From: Sulfurimonas sp.
GTDB taxonomy: Bacteria > Campylobacterota > Campylobacteria > Campylobacterales > Sulfurimonadaceae
Reading direction: 5' to 3'
Length of the DNA: 64,000 bases
Assembly: GCF_029027405.1 (NCBI RefSeq)
Contig: NZ_CP093396.1
Span: 2,739,497-2,803,496, forward strand
Position 1 is the first letter of the stretch. Every line of letters starts with the position of its first letter. Below, one piece after another: positions 18,779-26,015 of this stretch. The notes beneath the pieces are model-generated. The model saw nothing but the letters and a program-made list of their open reading frames with translations, had not been told where the DNA came from and made no database searches. The position numbers and the translations under genes are program-made.

Positions 18779-19368
18779 AGATAAATACCTTTAATTTTTT
18801 CAACAAAGTCTTCTACCTCTTGTTGAAGATGTTTTAAGTTTTTAGAGTTATCTATAACCCAAGTTGCTCTGTCTTTTTTTTCATCTATTGGCATCTGAGA
18901 AGCTATGCGTTTTAAAGATTCTTCTTCTGGGTAAGCATTTCTCTTCATAAATCTTTGCAACTGAACATCAGCGGGAGTATAAACAACAACACTCTCTTTT
19001 ATATCATAAGCACCTTTTTCGAAAAAAAGTGGAATGTCTATGAGATAAGGAAATTTAAAACTATCTTGTTTTACACTAAGCTGTTCTATCTCATCACGAA
19101 TTTTTGGATGCAAATATCCTTCTAGAAGTTTCTTCTTTTCTTCATTTGAAAAAACTAAACCACCGAGTTTTTCACGATTAACTTTTATACCATCTATAAA
19201 CTCTTCACCAAAAGTTTCTTTTACCCAAAGATGCGAAGCATCTAGTATTTTATGCGAAATAGTATCAGCATCTATAACTCTCATACCATTTAGTGCAAGC
19301 AGAGATGCAACTGTACTTTTTCCAGTTGCAATTCCTCCAGTAAGTGCGATAGCATATTTAAAAGCCAT
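18775..19368 (-). CDS. coaE: Dephospho-CoA kinase
   Basis: This 197-residue protein has a P-loop GGIATGKST (about residues 11-19) and the ADTISHKIL segment typical of CoaE. It phosphorylates dephospho-CoA in the last step of CoA synthesis. It overlaps dapF by 4 bp and the speE-like gene by one base. Confidence 0.95.
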   Translation of the reverse strand: MAFKYAIALTGGIATGKSTVASLLALNGMRVIDADTISHKILDASHLWVKETFGEEFIDGIKVNREKLGGLVFSNEEKKKLLEGYLHPKIRDEIEQLSVKQDSFKFPYLIDIPLFFEKGAYDIKESVVVYTPADVQLQRFMKRNAYPEEESLKRIASQMPIDEKKDRATWVIDNSKNLKHLQQEVEDFVEKIKGIYL

Positions 19369-19913
19369 TAGTTTTTTATGCTTCCTAAATATTCTTTACG
19401 GATATAGTTACCCATAGCAAATGAAGCGATATGAACATCACAGTTGTAAAAATTCAAATCATCTAGCATCTCAGCACGATGAAGATTTATATCTGCTGTT
19501 GGATGATATTCTTTAGATGCAAGAAGTGCGCTATAACCATTATATAAATTATAAGGCATTACTACTTTAAAGTACTTTCCAAGAATTTCCATTAAAGCTT
19601 TATTTTGCTCTACTTCTCTTAAAGAAGGATGCGAGATACTTAACTGTCCATCTTCTTTTAAAACACGGCTAATATGAGCTAAAATAGCACTATCATCATA
19701 CTTTTCACAAATAACTACATCAACGCTAGCATCTACTTCATCTCTCAAAGTATCGATACTACAAGGTATAACTTTATAGTTAATTTCATCATGTTTTTTC
19801 ATCTCTGCTTCTAATCTGCTCGCATTATCACTAATGATTAAAATATTTTGTGGGTTTTTGCTAGTACATACTGGTACATGCACCATCATTTCTGGGTAAA
19901 TAAATTCTTTCAT
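19368..19913 (-). CDS. Short spermidine-synthase-like protein
   Basis: This 181-residue protein is shorter than a typical SpeE (about 280). It retains part of a Rossmann core (NILIISDNASRLEAEMKKH; VDVVICEKYDDSAILAHISRVLKEDGQLSI) and a YNGYSALLASKEYHPTAD segment that resembles the end of a spermidine synthase. The glycine-rich GGGDG loop and N-terminal strand domain of SpeE are missing. Campylobacterota have a reduced version of this gene next to coaE; whether it makes spermidine is uncertain. Confidence 0.65.
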   Translation of the reverse strand: MKEFIYPEMMVHVPVCTSKNPQNILIISDNASRLEAEMKKHDEINYKVIPCSIDTLRDEVDASVDVVICEKYDDSAILAHISRVLKEDGQLSISHPSLREVEQNKALMEILGKYFKVVMPYNLYNGYSALLASKEYHPTADINLHRAEMLDDLNFYNCDVHIASFAMGNYIRKEYLGSIKN

Positions 19914-20068
19914 TTCATATTTCCTTATTTTATACCAATAATTTACCGCGATTTTATCATATTAGGATTAATTTTACTTAATATAGTATTCTATGTTTAA
20001 AACAATAAGAATGTAGTAAGTTTACTTTAATTTGGGTTTTGTGAGTAGAAAGGTAACACTTTATAAAG

Positions 20069-20296
20069 TTATTTGCCCATAAAGTGTTTGATTAAGAGTT
20101 CTAGCTGTCCCTCAATTTTATTTAGAGTTTTTAACTCTTCGGAATGAAGTCTGTCGTTAGTGAATAAAACCTTGATTTCATTCTCACAGACTTCAATACG
20201 ACTGTTTTGTTTAGATATGAAGATAGTTAGAAGTATAATATTACTAAGTAATATAACAATTAAACCGCCTAATTCTACTATAAACTCCATATTCAT
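20069..20296 (-). CDS. Island: small membrane plus coiled-coil protein
   Basis: This 75-residue protein has one membrane helix at about residues 6-30 (VELGGLIVILLSNIILLTIFI) and then a charged helical tail (NEIKVLFTNDRLHSEELKTLNKIEGQLELLIKHF). This layout is common among small phage and plasmid membrane proteins, but I recognise no family. It lies 7 bp after the 20304-20645 gene and is probably third in that small operon. Confidence 0.55.
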   Translation of the reverse strand: MNMEFIVELGGLIVILLSNIILLTIFISKQNSRIEVCENEIKVLFTNDRLHSEELKTLNKIEGQLELLIKHFMGK

Positions 20297-20303
20297 AAAC
20301 TAC

Positions 20304-20645
20304 CTAATGTGCTTGCAATCTTGATGAAACTACAACTACCTTATCAGCCTTGATACCATTGAAAGTTTTACCTTGGAGAGCAGGGAATAAATCTATCTCA
20401 TCTTTAGTTGCTTTAAGGACGAATTTCAAATATGTTTTTCTATTATCTGAATTTTGTTGAATCATAACATTTACAGCAAAACTTTCATCTGCTTGGTCGC
20501 TTCCAACTGGAGTAGTTTGAGAATAGACTGTCAACTCTCCATCCATTACAGCTTCAGCGAATGATAGAGCGTCAGCATGACCAGCAGGAAAATAATTAGT
20601 AATAGTTCTTTCTCCCAGTTTTTGTGTTACCATAGACTTACCCAT
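20304..20645 (-). CDS. Island: about 115-residue protein, paralog family member 2
   Basis: This 113-residue protein is predicted mostly beta-stranded, with no signal peptide or membrane helix. Its C-terminal half (FAVNVMIQQNSDNRKTYLKF, then KATKDEIDLFPAL, GIKADKVVVVSS) aligns by eye with the C-terminal half of the 22275-22631 protein. Its N-terminal half (GERTI..., MDGELTVYS) also aligns with 20648-21004 (LEGEVTQYK). The gene starts 2 bp after the 20648 gene ends. The family is not recognised. Such tandem small proteins could be coat or nucleic-acid-binding proteins of a mobile element, but this is speculation. Confidence 0.6.
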   Translation of the reverse strand: MGKSMVTQKLGERTITNYFPAGHADALSFAEAVMDGELTVYSQTTPVGSDQADESFAVNVMIQQNSDNRKTYLKFVLKATKDEIDLFPALQGKTFNGIKADKVVVVSSRLQAH

Positions 20646-20647
20646 AA

Positions 20648-21004
20648 TTAGTTACCTCCATTTTTTGATGAATCATAAAATAGATTAAGCTTTTCAGCTT
20701 TAATCGCAGTTTCCCAATCGCAGTCTAGTTTACCTATCGCTGCAGCCCTAATAGCACGGGTACCTACAGAAGCTTTGCAATGGCGGATTGTAACAGATAC
20801 ACTATTTTCATCTTTACGCACAGAGAATTTTTTTGTATTTTTTGAATAAGGATACGGTTCAGAAGTTCCCGCAGTTCCCTCCTCTTTATATTGAGTTACT
20901 TCACCTTCTAATAAAGCAAGTACATCTGTTAAATCAGCTTCAGAGGCAAGAATTGCAACTCTGTTCACACTTCGACCCTTAATTGTTTGTGTAATTAATG
21001 GCAT
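20648..21004 (-). CDS. Island: about 115-residue protein, paralog family member 1
   Basis: This 118-residue protein has a good ribosome site (AAGGATTCAA before ATG). Visible features are SVNRVAILASEADLTDVLAL, LLEGEVTQYKEEG, then a beta-rich KKFSVRKDENSVSVTIRHCKA and an Ala-rich helix with two Cys residues (RHCKA, LDCDW). Its length and its EGEVTQY motif pair it with the next gene. It is first in a three-gene minus-strand operon downstream of the nested inverted repeat at 21064-21132. No function can be assigned. Confidence 0.6.
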   Translation of the reverse strand: MPLITQTIKGRSVNRVAILASEADLTDVLALLEGEVTQYKEEGTAGTSEPYPYSKNTKKFSVRKDENSVSVTIRHCKASVGTRAIRAAAIGKLDCDWETAIKAEKLNLFYDSSKNGGN

Positions 21005-21063
21005 TTGAATCCTTTTGTTTTAATTTTGAAACAATGAATTGTTATTTAATTTAAGTTAATTGT

Positions 21064-21132
21064 AAAGTGTCAAGTTTGTTTTAATGGAAGTACCTAATAT
21101 AGGGCTTATTGGATGGTACTACTTGACACTTT
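21064..21132. promoter_or_regulatory. Nested inverted repeats between divergent island genes
   Basis: A perfect 12-bp inverted repeat (21064-21075 with 21121-21132) encloses a second perfect 6-bp repeat AGTACC/GGTACT (21089-21094 with 21115-21120), and the inner arm abuts the outer arm. Eight T residues follow on the plus strand (21130-21137). It lies between the divergent genes starting at 21004 (minus) and 21184 (plus). It could be an operator, a replication or nicking origin, an attachment site, or a terminator. Confidence 0.55.
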
Positions 21133-21183
21133 TTTTTATTAATATTTTTTAATAGTATGTTTTAATCAAAAAGAAGGTTTATT

Positions 21184-21435
21184 ATGAGAAAAAAAGAGTT
21201 TTTAAAAATATTTAAAGAAGGGTTTGAACTAGATAGCGTAGAAGGGTATAGGAGTCAACTAAAATGTTTTATTTGTCACGAAAGAACAGGGTTGAGGAGA
21301 ATTAACAGAAGATGGAAAATCAGATGTAGAAATAAGCATACTTTTGAACTAATAGATTATACAACGACTCATATAATGGCAAGAGATGGGCTATTAAAAA
21401 AACAACTTAAAAACCTCTGTATGTTCAACTTTTAA
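21184..21435 (+). CDS. Island: small basic zinc-finger-like protein
   Basis: This 83-residue protein is strongly basic and has possible metal ligands in the order CFICH (Cys28, Cys31), RCRNKH (Cys48, His52). The segment GLRRINRRWKIRC is rich in Arg. It has an AGAAGG-type ribosome site and is divergent from the 20069-21004 operon. A DNA- or RNA-binding regulator or a replication protein is plausible. It resembles the N-terminal zinc ribbon of some transposases but has no catalytic domain. Confidence 0.55.
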   Translation: MRKKEFLKIFKEGFELDSVEGYRSQLKCFICHERTGLRRINRRWKIRCRNKHTFELIDYTTTHIMARDGLLKKQLKNLCMFNF

Positions 21436-22010
21436 AAATAATAAATATCCTTAGCGTTCTCTTTGCGGTTTAGGTGGAGCGAATGCTCCAAGCTATGGTA
21501 GCTCAAACATGATTTAATACATTAGTAAGATTAACGCAAATAAAGTCAAAAGACTCATACAGCTACGCCTCCCGAAGTATGTATCACTTTTTTTGCAAAA
21601 AAAAGTAAAAGAAAAAAAGCTTTGCTGGTGTGTATGGCTTAAGAGGGAATCAGAATCAGCTTTCAAAGGCATTGTTAAAAGAGAGTACCACCGAACTTAA
21701 CTTTCATGCTAAATTTTAACACTTGAAAACATTAAGCCAAAATGAACAAACGAAGCTGGCTTTAAAGCAAGTGGCAGAGCCACTTGAAGTGGAACCGCTT
21801 GTCAAGTTTGGAACCTAAGGTTTAAGTGTAAAAAATAGCTATCAAGATGAAGATTCGGAGGCATTCTCTTTAGAGAATTAAGGCACTTGTTATGGTAAGG
21901 AAAAAGCTTTTATGTCTTTGAAAGGCTCTTTATAAAATGAGTAATTAAAGTGTATTTTTTTTTCTTATAATACTAGAAAACCCCTATTTTAGGGGGTTTT
22001 AAGCTTAATT
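21436..22010. other. Hairpin-rich non-coding region of the island
   Basis: About 575 bases without a credible gene but with many perfect short inverted repeats: GGAGC/GCTCC (21476-21489), AGCTA/TAGCT (21491-21503), an A/T stem with GC loop (21586-21604), CAAGTGGC/GCCACTTG (21768-21786) and ATTCTC/GAGAAT (21863-21878). It looks more GC-rich than the flanking island genes. It could contain a structured RNA or an origin; I recognise no known family. Confidence 0.4.
21977..22000. terminator. Bidirectional stem-loop terminator
   Basis: AAAACCCCTA and TAGGGGGTTTT form a GC-containing stem flanked by A on the left and T on the right, so it can act in both directions. It marks the end of the hairpin-rich stretch just before the promoter of the 22049 gene. 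Confidence 0.6.
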
Positions 22011-22014
22011 TAGG

Positions 22015-22020
22015 TATAAT
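22015..22020 (+). promoter_or_regulatory. Likely -10 box for the 22049 gene
   Basis: A perfect TATAAT lies 29 bp before the ATG, followed by an AAAGAGAGGG ribosome site at 22031-22040. No clear -35 is seen, but a GG just before the hexamer resembles the extended -10 common in this phylum. Confidence 0.4.
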
Positions 22021-22048
22021 ATAACATATATAAAGAGAGGGTTTTATT

Positions 22049-22297
22049 ATGAAGACATCATCAATTATTTTAGAAAGACCTAGATTGTTTTATTTTATGA
22101 TTCAAGGTATTGTAAATTACAAAAATGAACTAATAGGTTTTATAAAAACTTCAACTATAATAAGAAAACAAGATAATCAAAGTAGATTAAAATCATTACA
22201 TAATAAAATATATAATTTTATAACTAAAATTTGGAAAGACATAAGCTCAATAAAAAATTTCTTACTACAAAATCCTATTTTTTATAAAGGACTGTAG
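22049..22297 (+). CDS. Island: hypothetical basic protein
   Basis: This 82-residue protein is rich in Ile, Lys and Asn and has no recognisable motif. A -10 box and a good ribosome site precede it, so it is probably expressed. Its 3' end overlaps the end of the convergent 22275-22631 gene by 23 bp. It may encode a small DNA-binding or antitoxin-like protein, but nothing in the sequence proves this. Confidence 0.45.
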   Translation: MKTSSIILERPRLFYFMIQGIVNYKNELIGFIKTSTIIRKQDNQSRLKSLHNKIYNFITKIWKDISSIKNFLLQNPIFYKGL

Positions 22298-22631
22298 TAA
22301 TAGAATCAACTCTTAAACCTTGAATTTCCATGTTTTGTTTTATACTATCATAGAGTTGAGAATCTGAAAGAGTAACTTTTAAATTATTAAAGATAACCTG
22401 TCTTGACTTTCTAGTGTCTTCATTTTTAACAAAAGCCTTGAATTGACTCATATAGTTATAATCATCAATTGGAGGAGTAGTTTTATCCTCGTATTCTACT
22501 TTTAATATCTCACTAACCTTCATAGTTGAAATAGTTTTATAATGAGTTTTAACTGCTTGAAGATTTTTAAACTCTCCATGAGCAACAATAGTTCTTTTAC
22601 CTTGTTTTAGTTGTATCTTGTAGTTTGGCAC
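22275..22631 (-). CDS. Island: about 115-residue protein, paralog family member 3
   Basis: This 118-residue protein is basic. Its C-terminal half (MSQFKAFVKNEDTRKSRQVIF, then KVTLSDSQLYDSI, IQGLRVDSITTVLY) matches the spacing of the 20304-20645 protein (NSDNRKTYLKF, ATKDEIDLFPAL, GIKADKVVVVSS), and both begin with a G-x-RTI segment. It closes the minus-strand operon that begins near 25573, 9 bp after the 22641 gene. It is an unknown family, possibly a structural variant of the two proteins at 20304-21004. Confidence 0.6.
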   Translation of the reverse strand: MPNYKIQLKQGKRTIVAHGEFKNLQAVKTHYKTISTMKVSEILKVEYEDKTTPPIDDYNYMSQFKAFVKNEDTRKSRQVIFNNLKVTLSDSQLYDSIKQNMEIQGLRVDSITTVLYKK

Positions 22632-22640
22632 AGATTATCC

Positions 22641-23069
22641 TTATTTTAATTTAAAGTTACTACCGAATACTCTACTTATAAGTTTCTGAATATCTTGAGG
22701 CGTAACTTTAAATTTCTTGCGATGTTTAAAAATTATAGAAGAATGATGAATTTCCACATAAACATCTCCTCTAAAATAGGTAACATAAAGCCTGACAGAA
22801 TCACTAATAAGAAGATTATTAAGGTCAGCAGAAGAATATTTCTCATGATAATAACCAGAAATGGTTTCAAAAATATTATCATTTAAAAAAAGAAAAACAT
22901 TAGAAGGAGAAGGAACATAATTAATAGGAGTTGAACGCAAATTAACAATAGCAATATTATAAAAATTATGAGGATGAAAAAAAGAAAAGACACCATCGAC
23001 ATATTGAAGCTTGAGAGCATGACTGTAACTAAAATCATGAACATAATAAAAATTACAACAACAAACCAT
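22641..23069 (-). CDS. Island: hypothetical protein
   Basis: From the ATG at 23069 this gives 142 residues starting MVCCCNFYYVHDF. A longer frame exists from 23096, but the ATG at 23069 lies one base after the stop of a 32-codon ORF, which suggests coupled translation and favours the shorter form. The protein is rich in Phe, Tyr and Ser with probable beta strands (SVRLYVTYFRGDVYVEIHHSSIIF) and a basic end. No family is recognised. Confidence 0.5.
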   Translation of the reverse strand: MVCCCNFYYVHDFSYSHALKLQYVDGVFSFFHPHNFYNIAIVNLRSTPINYVPSPSNVFLFLNDNIFETISGYYHEKYSSADLNNLLISDSVRLYVTYFRGDVYVEIHHSSIIFKHRKKFKVTPQDIQKLISRVFGSNFKLK

Positions 23070-23070
23070 A

Positions 23071-23169
23071 CTATATATCACTTTCTTTGATTCCAAGAAG
23101 TTTAGCTATTGCAAGTAAAATTCTAGTTTGTAGCATTGCGTTCTCTTCACAAGTTGTAGGAATAGTCAT
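23071..23169 (-). CDS. Island: 32-residue micro-ORF
   Basis: An ATG at 23169 with AAGG spaced 8 bases upstream opens a 32-codon frame (MTIPTTCEENAMLQTRILLA, then IAKLLGIKESDI). It starts just 3 bp after the stop of the 23173-23928 gene, and its stop is one base before the likely start of the next gene. It is an amphipathic helical peptide. Its position in a tight operon makes it likely real or a coupling leader. Confidence 0.4.
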   Translation of the reverse strand: MTIPTTCEENAMLQTRILLAIAKLLGIKESDI

Positions 23170-23172
23170 TTT

Positions 23173-23928
23173 TTAAACCTTATTATGTAAATAGCCTAAG
23201 CCATTAATTATGCTAAATAATTGCTCACTAAGACCTGTCATGTTTCCGCTTTCATCTTTTGTAAACATAAAATCAGCAACTTTGTTCATATCTTCTATAT
23301 CTAACTTAGCAGAAGAATCACGACCTAATATTTTTTTAAGCATAGTTTTATCTTTAGAATTAAAAGTTTTAGTAGCCATTTTTAGCATAAGCGTTTCATT
23401 GAAATTTTGGGTCATACTTTTAGCTACAGAATGGTTTAGTTTTTCTTTCTCAACCATAGACGCTTTAACAGCTGTTGTAGTATTTAGTCTTAACAAATCA
23501 TCGCTTGTTCCACTATCAGCTTGAAAGTGTTGACTTGTTTGTTGAGACACTAAATTAGCAGTAGCTATTCTATCAGATTGAGAACCACCAAAAAGTTTTA
23601 GTTTTTTAAAAAGTTTTACACCTTTTAATTTACCTAATGTCTTATTTTTGAATTTTGATAAATGACCACTACCTAATAAACCCAATATCAAGAGTTTAGA
23701 CTTAGCGAATACAGAGTCTATAAAACCTTCTTGTGTTCTCATGAGCTGAAACATAATACCGCTAACGATTATTCCGCCTGCACCTGCTAAAGCTTCTTGT
23801 AGTAACTTATTATCTACACTATTTGTAAACTCTGACAGCTTACCTCTAGCCTCTTCATAAGCTATACCATAGAAGATGGTTTCGGCAAACTCTTCTACAC
23901 CGTTTTGACCGATTTGTGAGAGTGCCAT
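23173..23928 (-). CDS. Island: hypothetical protein with one hydrophobic segment
   Basis: This 251-residue protein has an N-terminal region with acidic residues, a glycine-rich hydrophobic stretch (LLQEALAGAGGIIVSGIMFQL, about 42-62), a second hydrophobic patch (KLLILGLLGSGHL), then a basic Lys-rich part and a Ser/Thr-rich helical C-terminus. Its ATG overlaps the stop codon of the preceding gene (TAATG), so it is translationally coupled. It could be a membrane-associated structural protein of a virus-like element; no homology is recognised. Confidence 0.6.
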   Translation of the reverse strand: MALSQIGQNGVEEFAETIFYGIAYEEARGKLSEFTNSVDNKLLQEALAGAGGIIVSGIMFQLMRTQEGFIDSVFAKSKLLILGLLGSGHLSKFKNKTLGKLKGVKLFKKLKLFGGSQSDRIATANLVSQQTSQHFQADSGTSDDLLRLNTTTAVKASMVEKEKLNHSVAKSMTQNFNETLMLKMATKTFNSKDKTMLKKILGRDSSAKLDIEDMNKVADFMFTKDESGNMTGLSEQLFSIINGLGYLHNKV

Positions 23929-25022
23929 TATGAATTTACCCCCTCAATAGTTCTAGCACTTTTATAGTTATAATTAAAAATACTTGCTAGATCTGGCATA
24001 GTAAACCAATCGTCATATTCATTCTCATCTAAGTCAAAAGTATTCTCGTCACTATTCTTTTTTGCTACTGCAACATCTTTTAATGCTCTCATCTTTTGAG
24101 GTGTAACTCTAGGGATATTATCGCCTAAATTATCCAATTGAATTTCAGTAGTTTCAAAAGTTATGTGCGCTAACTTCTTAGAAGTTAGATTCAACTCGTC
24201 TTGAGTCTTTTGGACTTGTATTCCGTTCTGTAAAAAAGTTGAAACAGTTGCAATTTTTGAAGCAATGTTTTGCAAAGTTGTATCTAGTCTATCAGAGTTA
24301 GAGAGATTTACCTCGTTATAAGCTGTATTTATACTTTGACTAGTTTTCATTAAAGATGATATTTCAGCAACTCTTAAAGATACTAGCCTTATCTCTTTAG
24401 TTAAATTGTTAAAGTTTTGAGATTGTAATTCGCTATAAGCTATATTGGTTTGTGATTGTTTTGTAAAATTATCACTCATTTGCTTTAAGGCACTTGCTAA
24501 TTCGTTTCCACTATTTAAAACTATACCGTTATTTGCTTCTAATTGCCTAGCTATGGAGGTATTAACAAGGGTTGAGTCTTTTAATACACTTAGTAAGGTA
24601 TCTCCGCTGTCAATAGGTGTAGGAGATGTAACGATAAGTTTAGGAGTTGTAGCAGAAGGCACAATTTTTTTAGTAGCTTCTAAAGATTTCTTCTGTTCAG
24701 CTTGAAATTCCATACCATAATTATAAAGTTCTGTACCTTTTTTAAAAGCATTTGGATTCTTTTCGGCAAGAGTTTTATATGCAGAGAGACCTTTTTCGGT
24801 TAGCAACTGACTAAGAACAACTAAGCCAGTAGTAGCAACACCAAAAGGATTAAAAAGGCTGCTTGATGAAGATACACTTTTGAATGATTTACTACTGTTT
24901 TTTAGAGAACGAGATAAAGGGTCATATTTAGAGTTTCTTGATTCAACTGATTTATCGAAAAGTTGCTGTAACTTTTTACTAGACTGAACGGGATTATTAT
25001 TTGGTTTTTGTAAAGCACCCAT
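23928..25022 (-). CDS. Island: Ser/Asn-rich helical protein
   Basis: From the ATG at 25022 this gives 364 residues (a TTG two codons upstream is the alternative start). There is a basic Ser-rich N-terminus (about 1-55), a short hydrophobic segment (FGVATTGLVVLSQLL, about 60-75), then a long polar helical or coiled-coil region rich in Asn, Gln, Ser and Thr (about 110-300), and an acidic C-terminus (DLDENEYDDWF). It is the largest island gene, coupled to its neighbours. A fibre, tail or scaffold-type protein is possible; no family is recognised. Confidence 0.6.
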   Translation of the reverse strand: MGALQKPNNNPVQSSKKLQQLFDKSVESRNSKYDPLSRSLKNSSKSFKSVSSSSSLFNPFGVATTGLVVLSQLLTEKGLSAYKTLAEKNPNAFKKGTELYNYGMEFQAEQKKSLEATKKIVPSATTPKLIVTSPTPIDSGDTLLSVLKDSTLVNTSIARQLEANNGIVLNSGNELASALKQMSDNFTKQSQTNIAYSELQSQNFNNLTKEIRLVSLRVAEISSLMKTSQSINTAYNEVNLSNSDRLDTTLQNIASKIATVSTFLQNGIQVQKTQDELNLTSKKLAHITFETTEIQLDNLGDNIPRVTPQKMRALKDVAVAKKNSDENTFDLDENEYDDWFTMPDLASIFNYNYKSARTIEGVNS

Positions 25023-25024
25023 AA

Positions 25025-25573
25025 TCAAGTACCACTGTCAGGACATTCGTCAACATGAATCCACTCATCAGGATTAACCTCACGGACATAAGAACTTGCA
25101 AAATCTGAATATACTGGCTTACCATCAATTTCTTTTTTAAGAGTGTAAACGACTGTATAATTCCAATCGCCATTAGGTAGGAATTTAGAACTTACTACCT
25201 CAAAAATGCCGTGAGTAATTTCACAAAAAACTTTAGTACCGTTAGGGTAAATAGCTATACTCGTATCATTTACAAAAGGGACTTTAGAAGATATATAGTC
25301 TTTGGTTACTAAATCATTATTTTTGGAATCAATATTAACTACTTTTTCGTTGATAGACAAACTTAAAATGTTACTTTTATTCATTAAAGTTTTATTAATA
25401 TCTATTGCAGATACTATATTATCTAGCTTAGTGTTTAGAGCAATATTTTGAGCCTTTAAAGAAGACAACTCTTTTAAAACGGCAGTTAAATCACAATTCG
25501 TAGAAGTAGAAGAAGAGGAGTCATCCCCTTCCACATAATCTTTACTGTATCCATCTTCAACATATTTTTTCAT
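25025..25573 (-). CDS. Island: hypothetical protein with coiled-coil and beta-rich end
   Basis: This 182-residue protein has a good ribosome site (AAAGG, 7 bases before ATG). The N-terminus is acidic and Ser-rich (EGDDSSSSTST), then a heptad-like stretch (LTAVLKELSSLKAQNIALNTKLDNIVSAI) suggests oligomerisation, and the C-terminal half is beta-rich (GIFEVVSSKFLPNGDWNYTVVYTL). It overlaps the next gene. The layout resembles phage attachment or neck proteins in a general way only. Confidence 0.6.
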   Translation of the reverse strand: MKKYVEDGYSKDYVEGDDSSSSTSTNCDLTAVLKELSSLKAQNIALNTKLDNIVSAIDINKTLMNKSNILSLSINEKVVNIDSKNNDLVTKDYISSKVPFVNDTSIAIYPNGTKVFCEITHGIFEVVSSKFLPNGDWNYTVVYTLKKEIDGKPVYSDFASSYVREVNPDEWIHVDECPDSGT

Positions 25574-25608
25574 GTTTAAACCTTTATTTTAATTTTTAAC
25601 ATTATAGC

Positions 25609-26015
25609 TTAATAGAATTTCAATGTTTTATCAAAATCATCTAAAAATACAGCATTAAAATTGCTTATGGAAATGAACCAAGAAATACTTTTAATACCGC
25701 TGACATCTTTATTAGTTTTGAAATAAAGAACTCTGTTAGATAAATCAAAAGTCATAATGTGTTCTTTAGAATCAGCAGAAACGGAACCATCTTTTTTTAC
25801 AGAAACAGTAAAGTTATCAGAACTCAAATGAAAAGGAACATTATCTTTTTTAACTGTAGAATATTCATGCATGTTTATGGAAACTAAAAAAGAATAATTA
25901 TATTCAGGGACATTAGGAATTGGAAGAGCGAAGACAATAACTTCATTAAAACTTTGATGTTCACCCACTATTTCGATTGAGCGACCAGAGACCTTTTTAG
26001 AACCATCAGTATTAA
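25609..26015 (-). pseudogene. Island: gene truncated at its 5' end by the insertion sequence
   Basis: The open frame ends at 25609 and runs right up to the IS end near 26015. The first in-frame start inside is a GTG at 25968 (119 residues), but coding-like sequence continues upstream (VNTDGSKKVSGRSIEIVGEH) until it meets the IS. The protein is beta-rich with no known motif. The N-terminal part is therefore probably lost. It is the first remaining gene of the island's minus-strand operon. Confidence 0.55.

Noticed and set aside
21184..21435. Calling the zinc-finger-like gene a transposase fragment
   Set aside because: Cys/His ligands resemble a transposase zinc ribbon, but there is no catalytic domain or inverted repeat beside it, so the gene is left as unknown.
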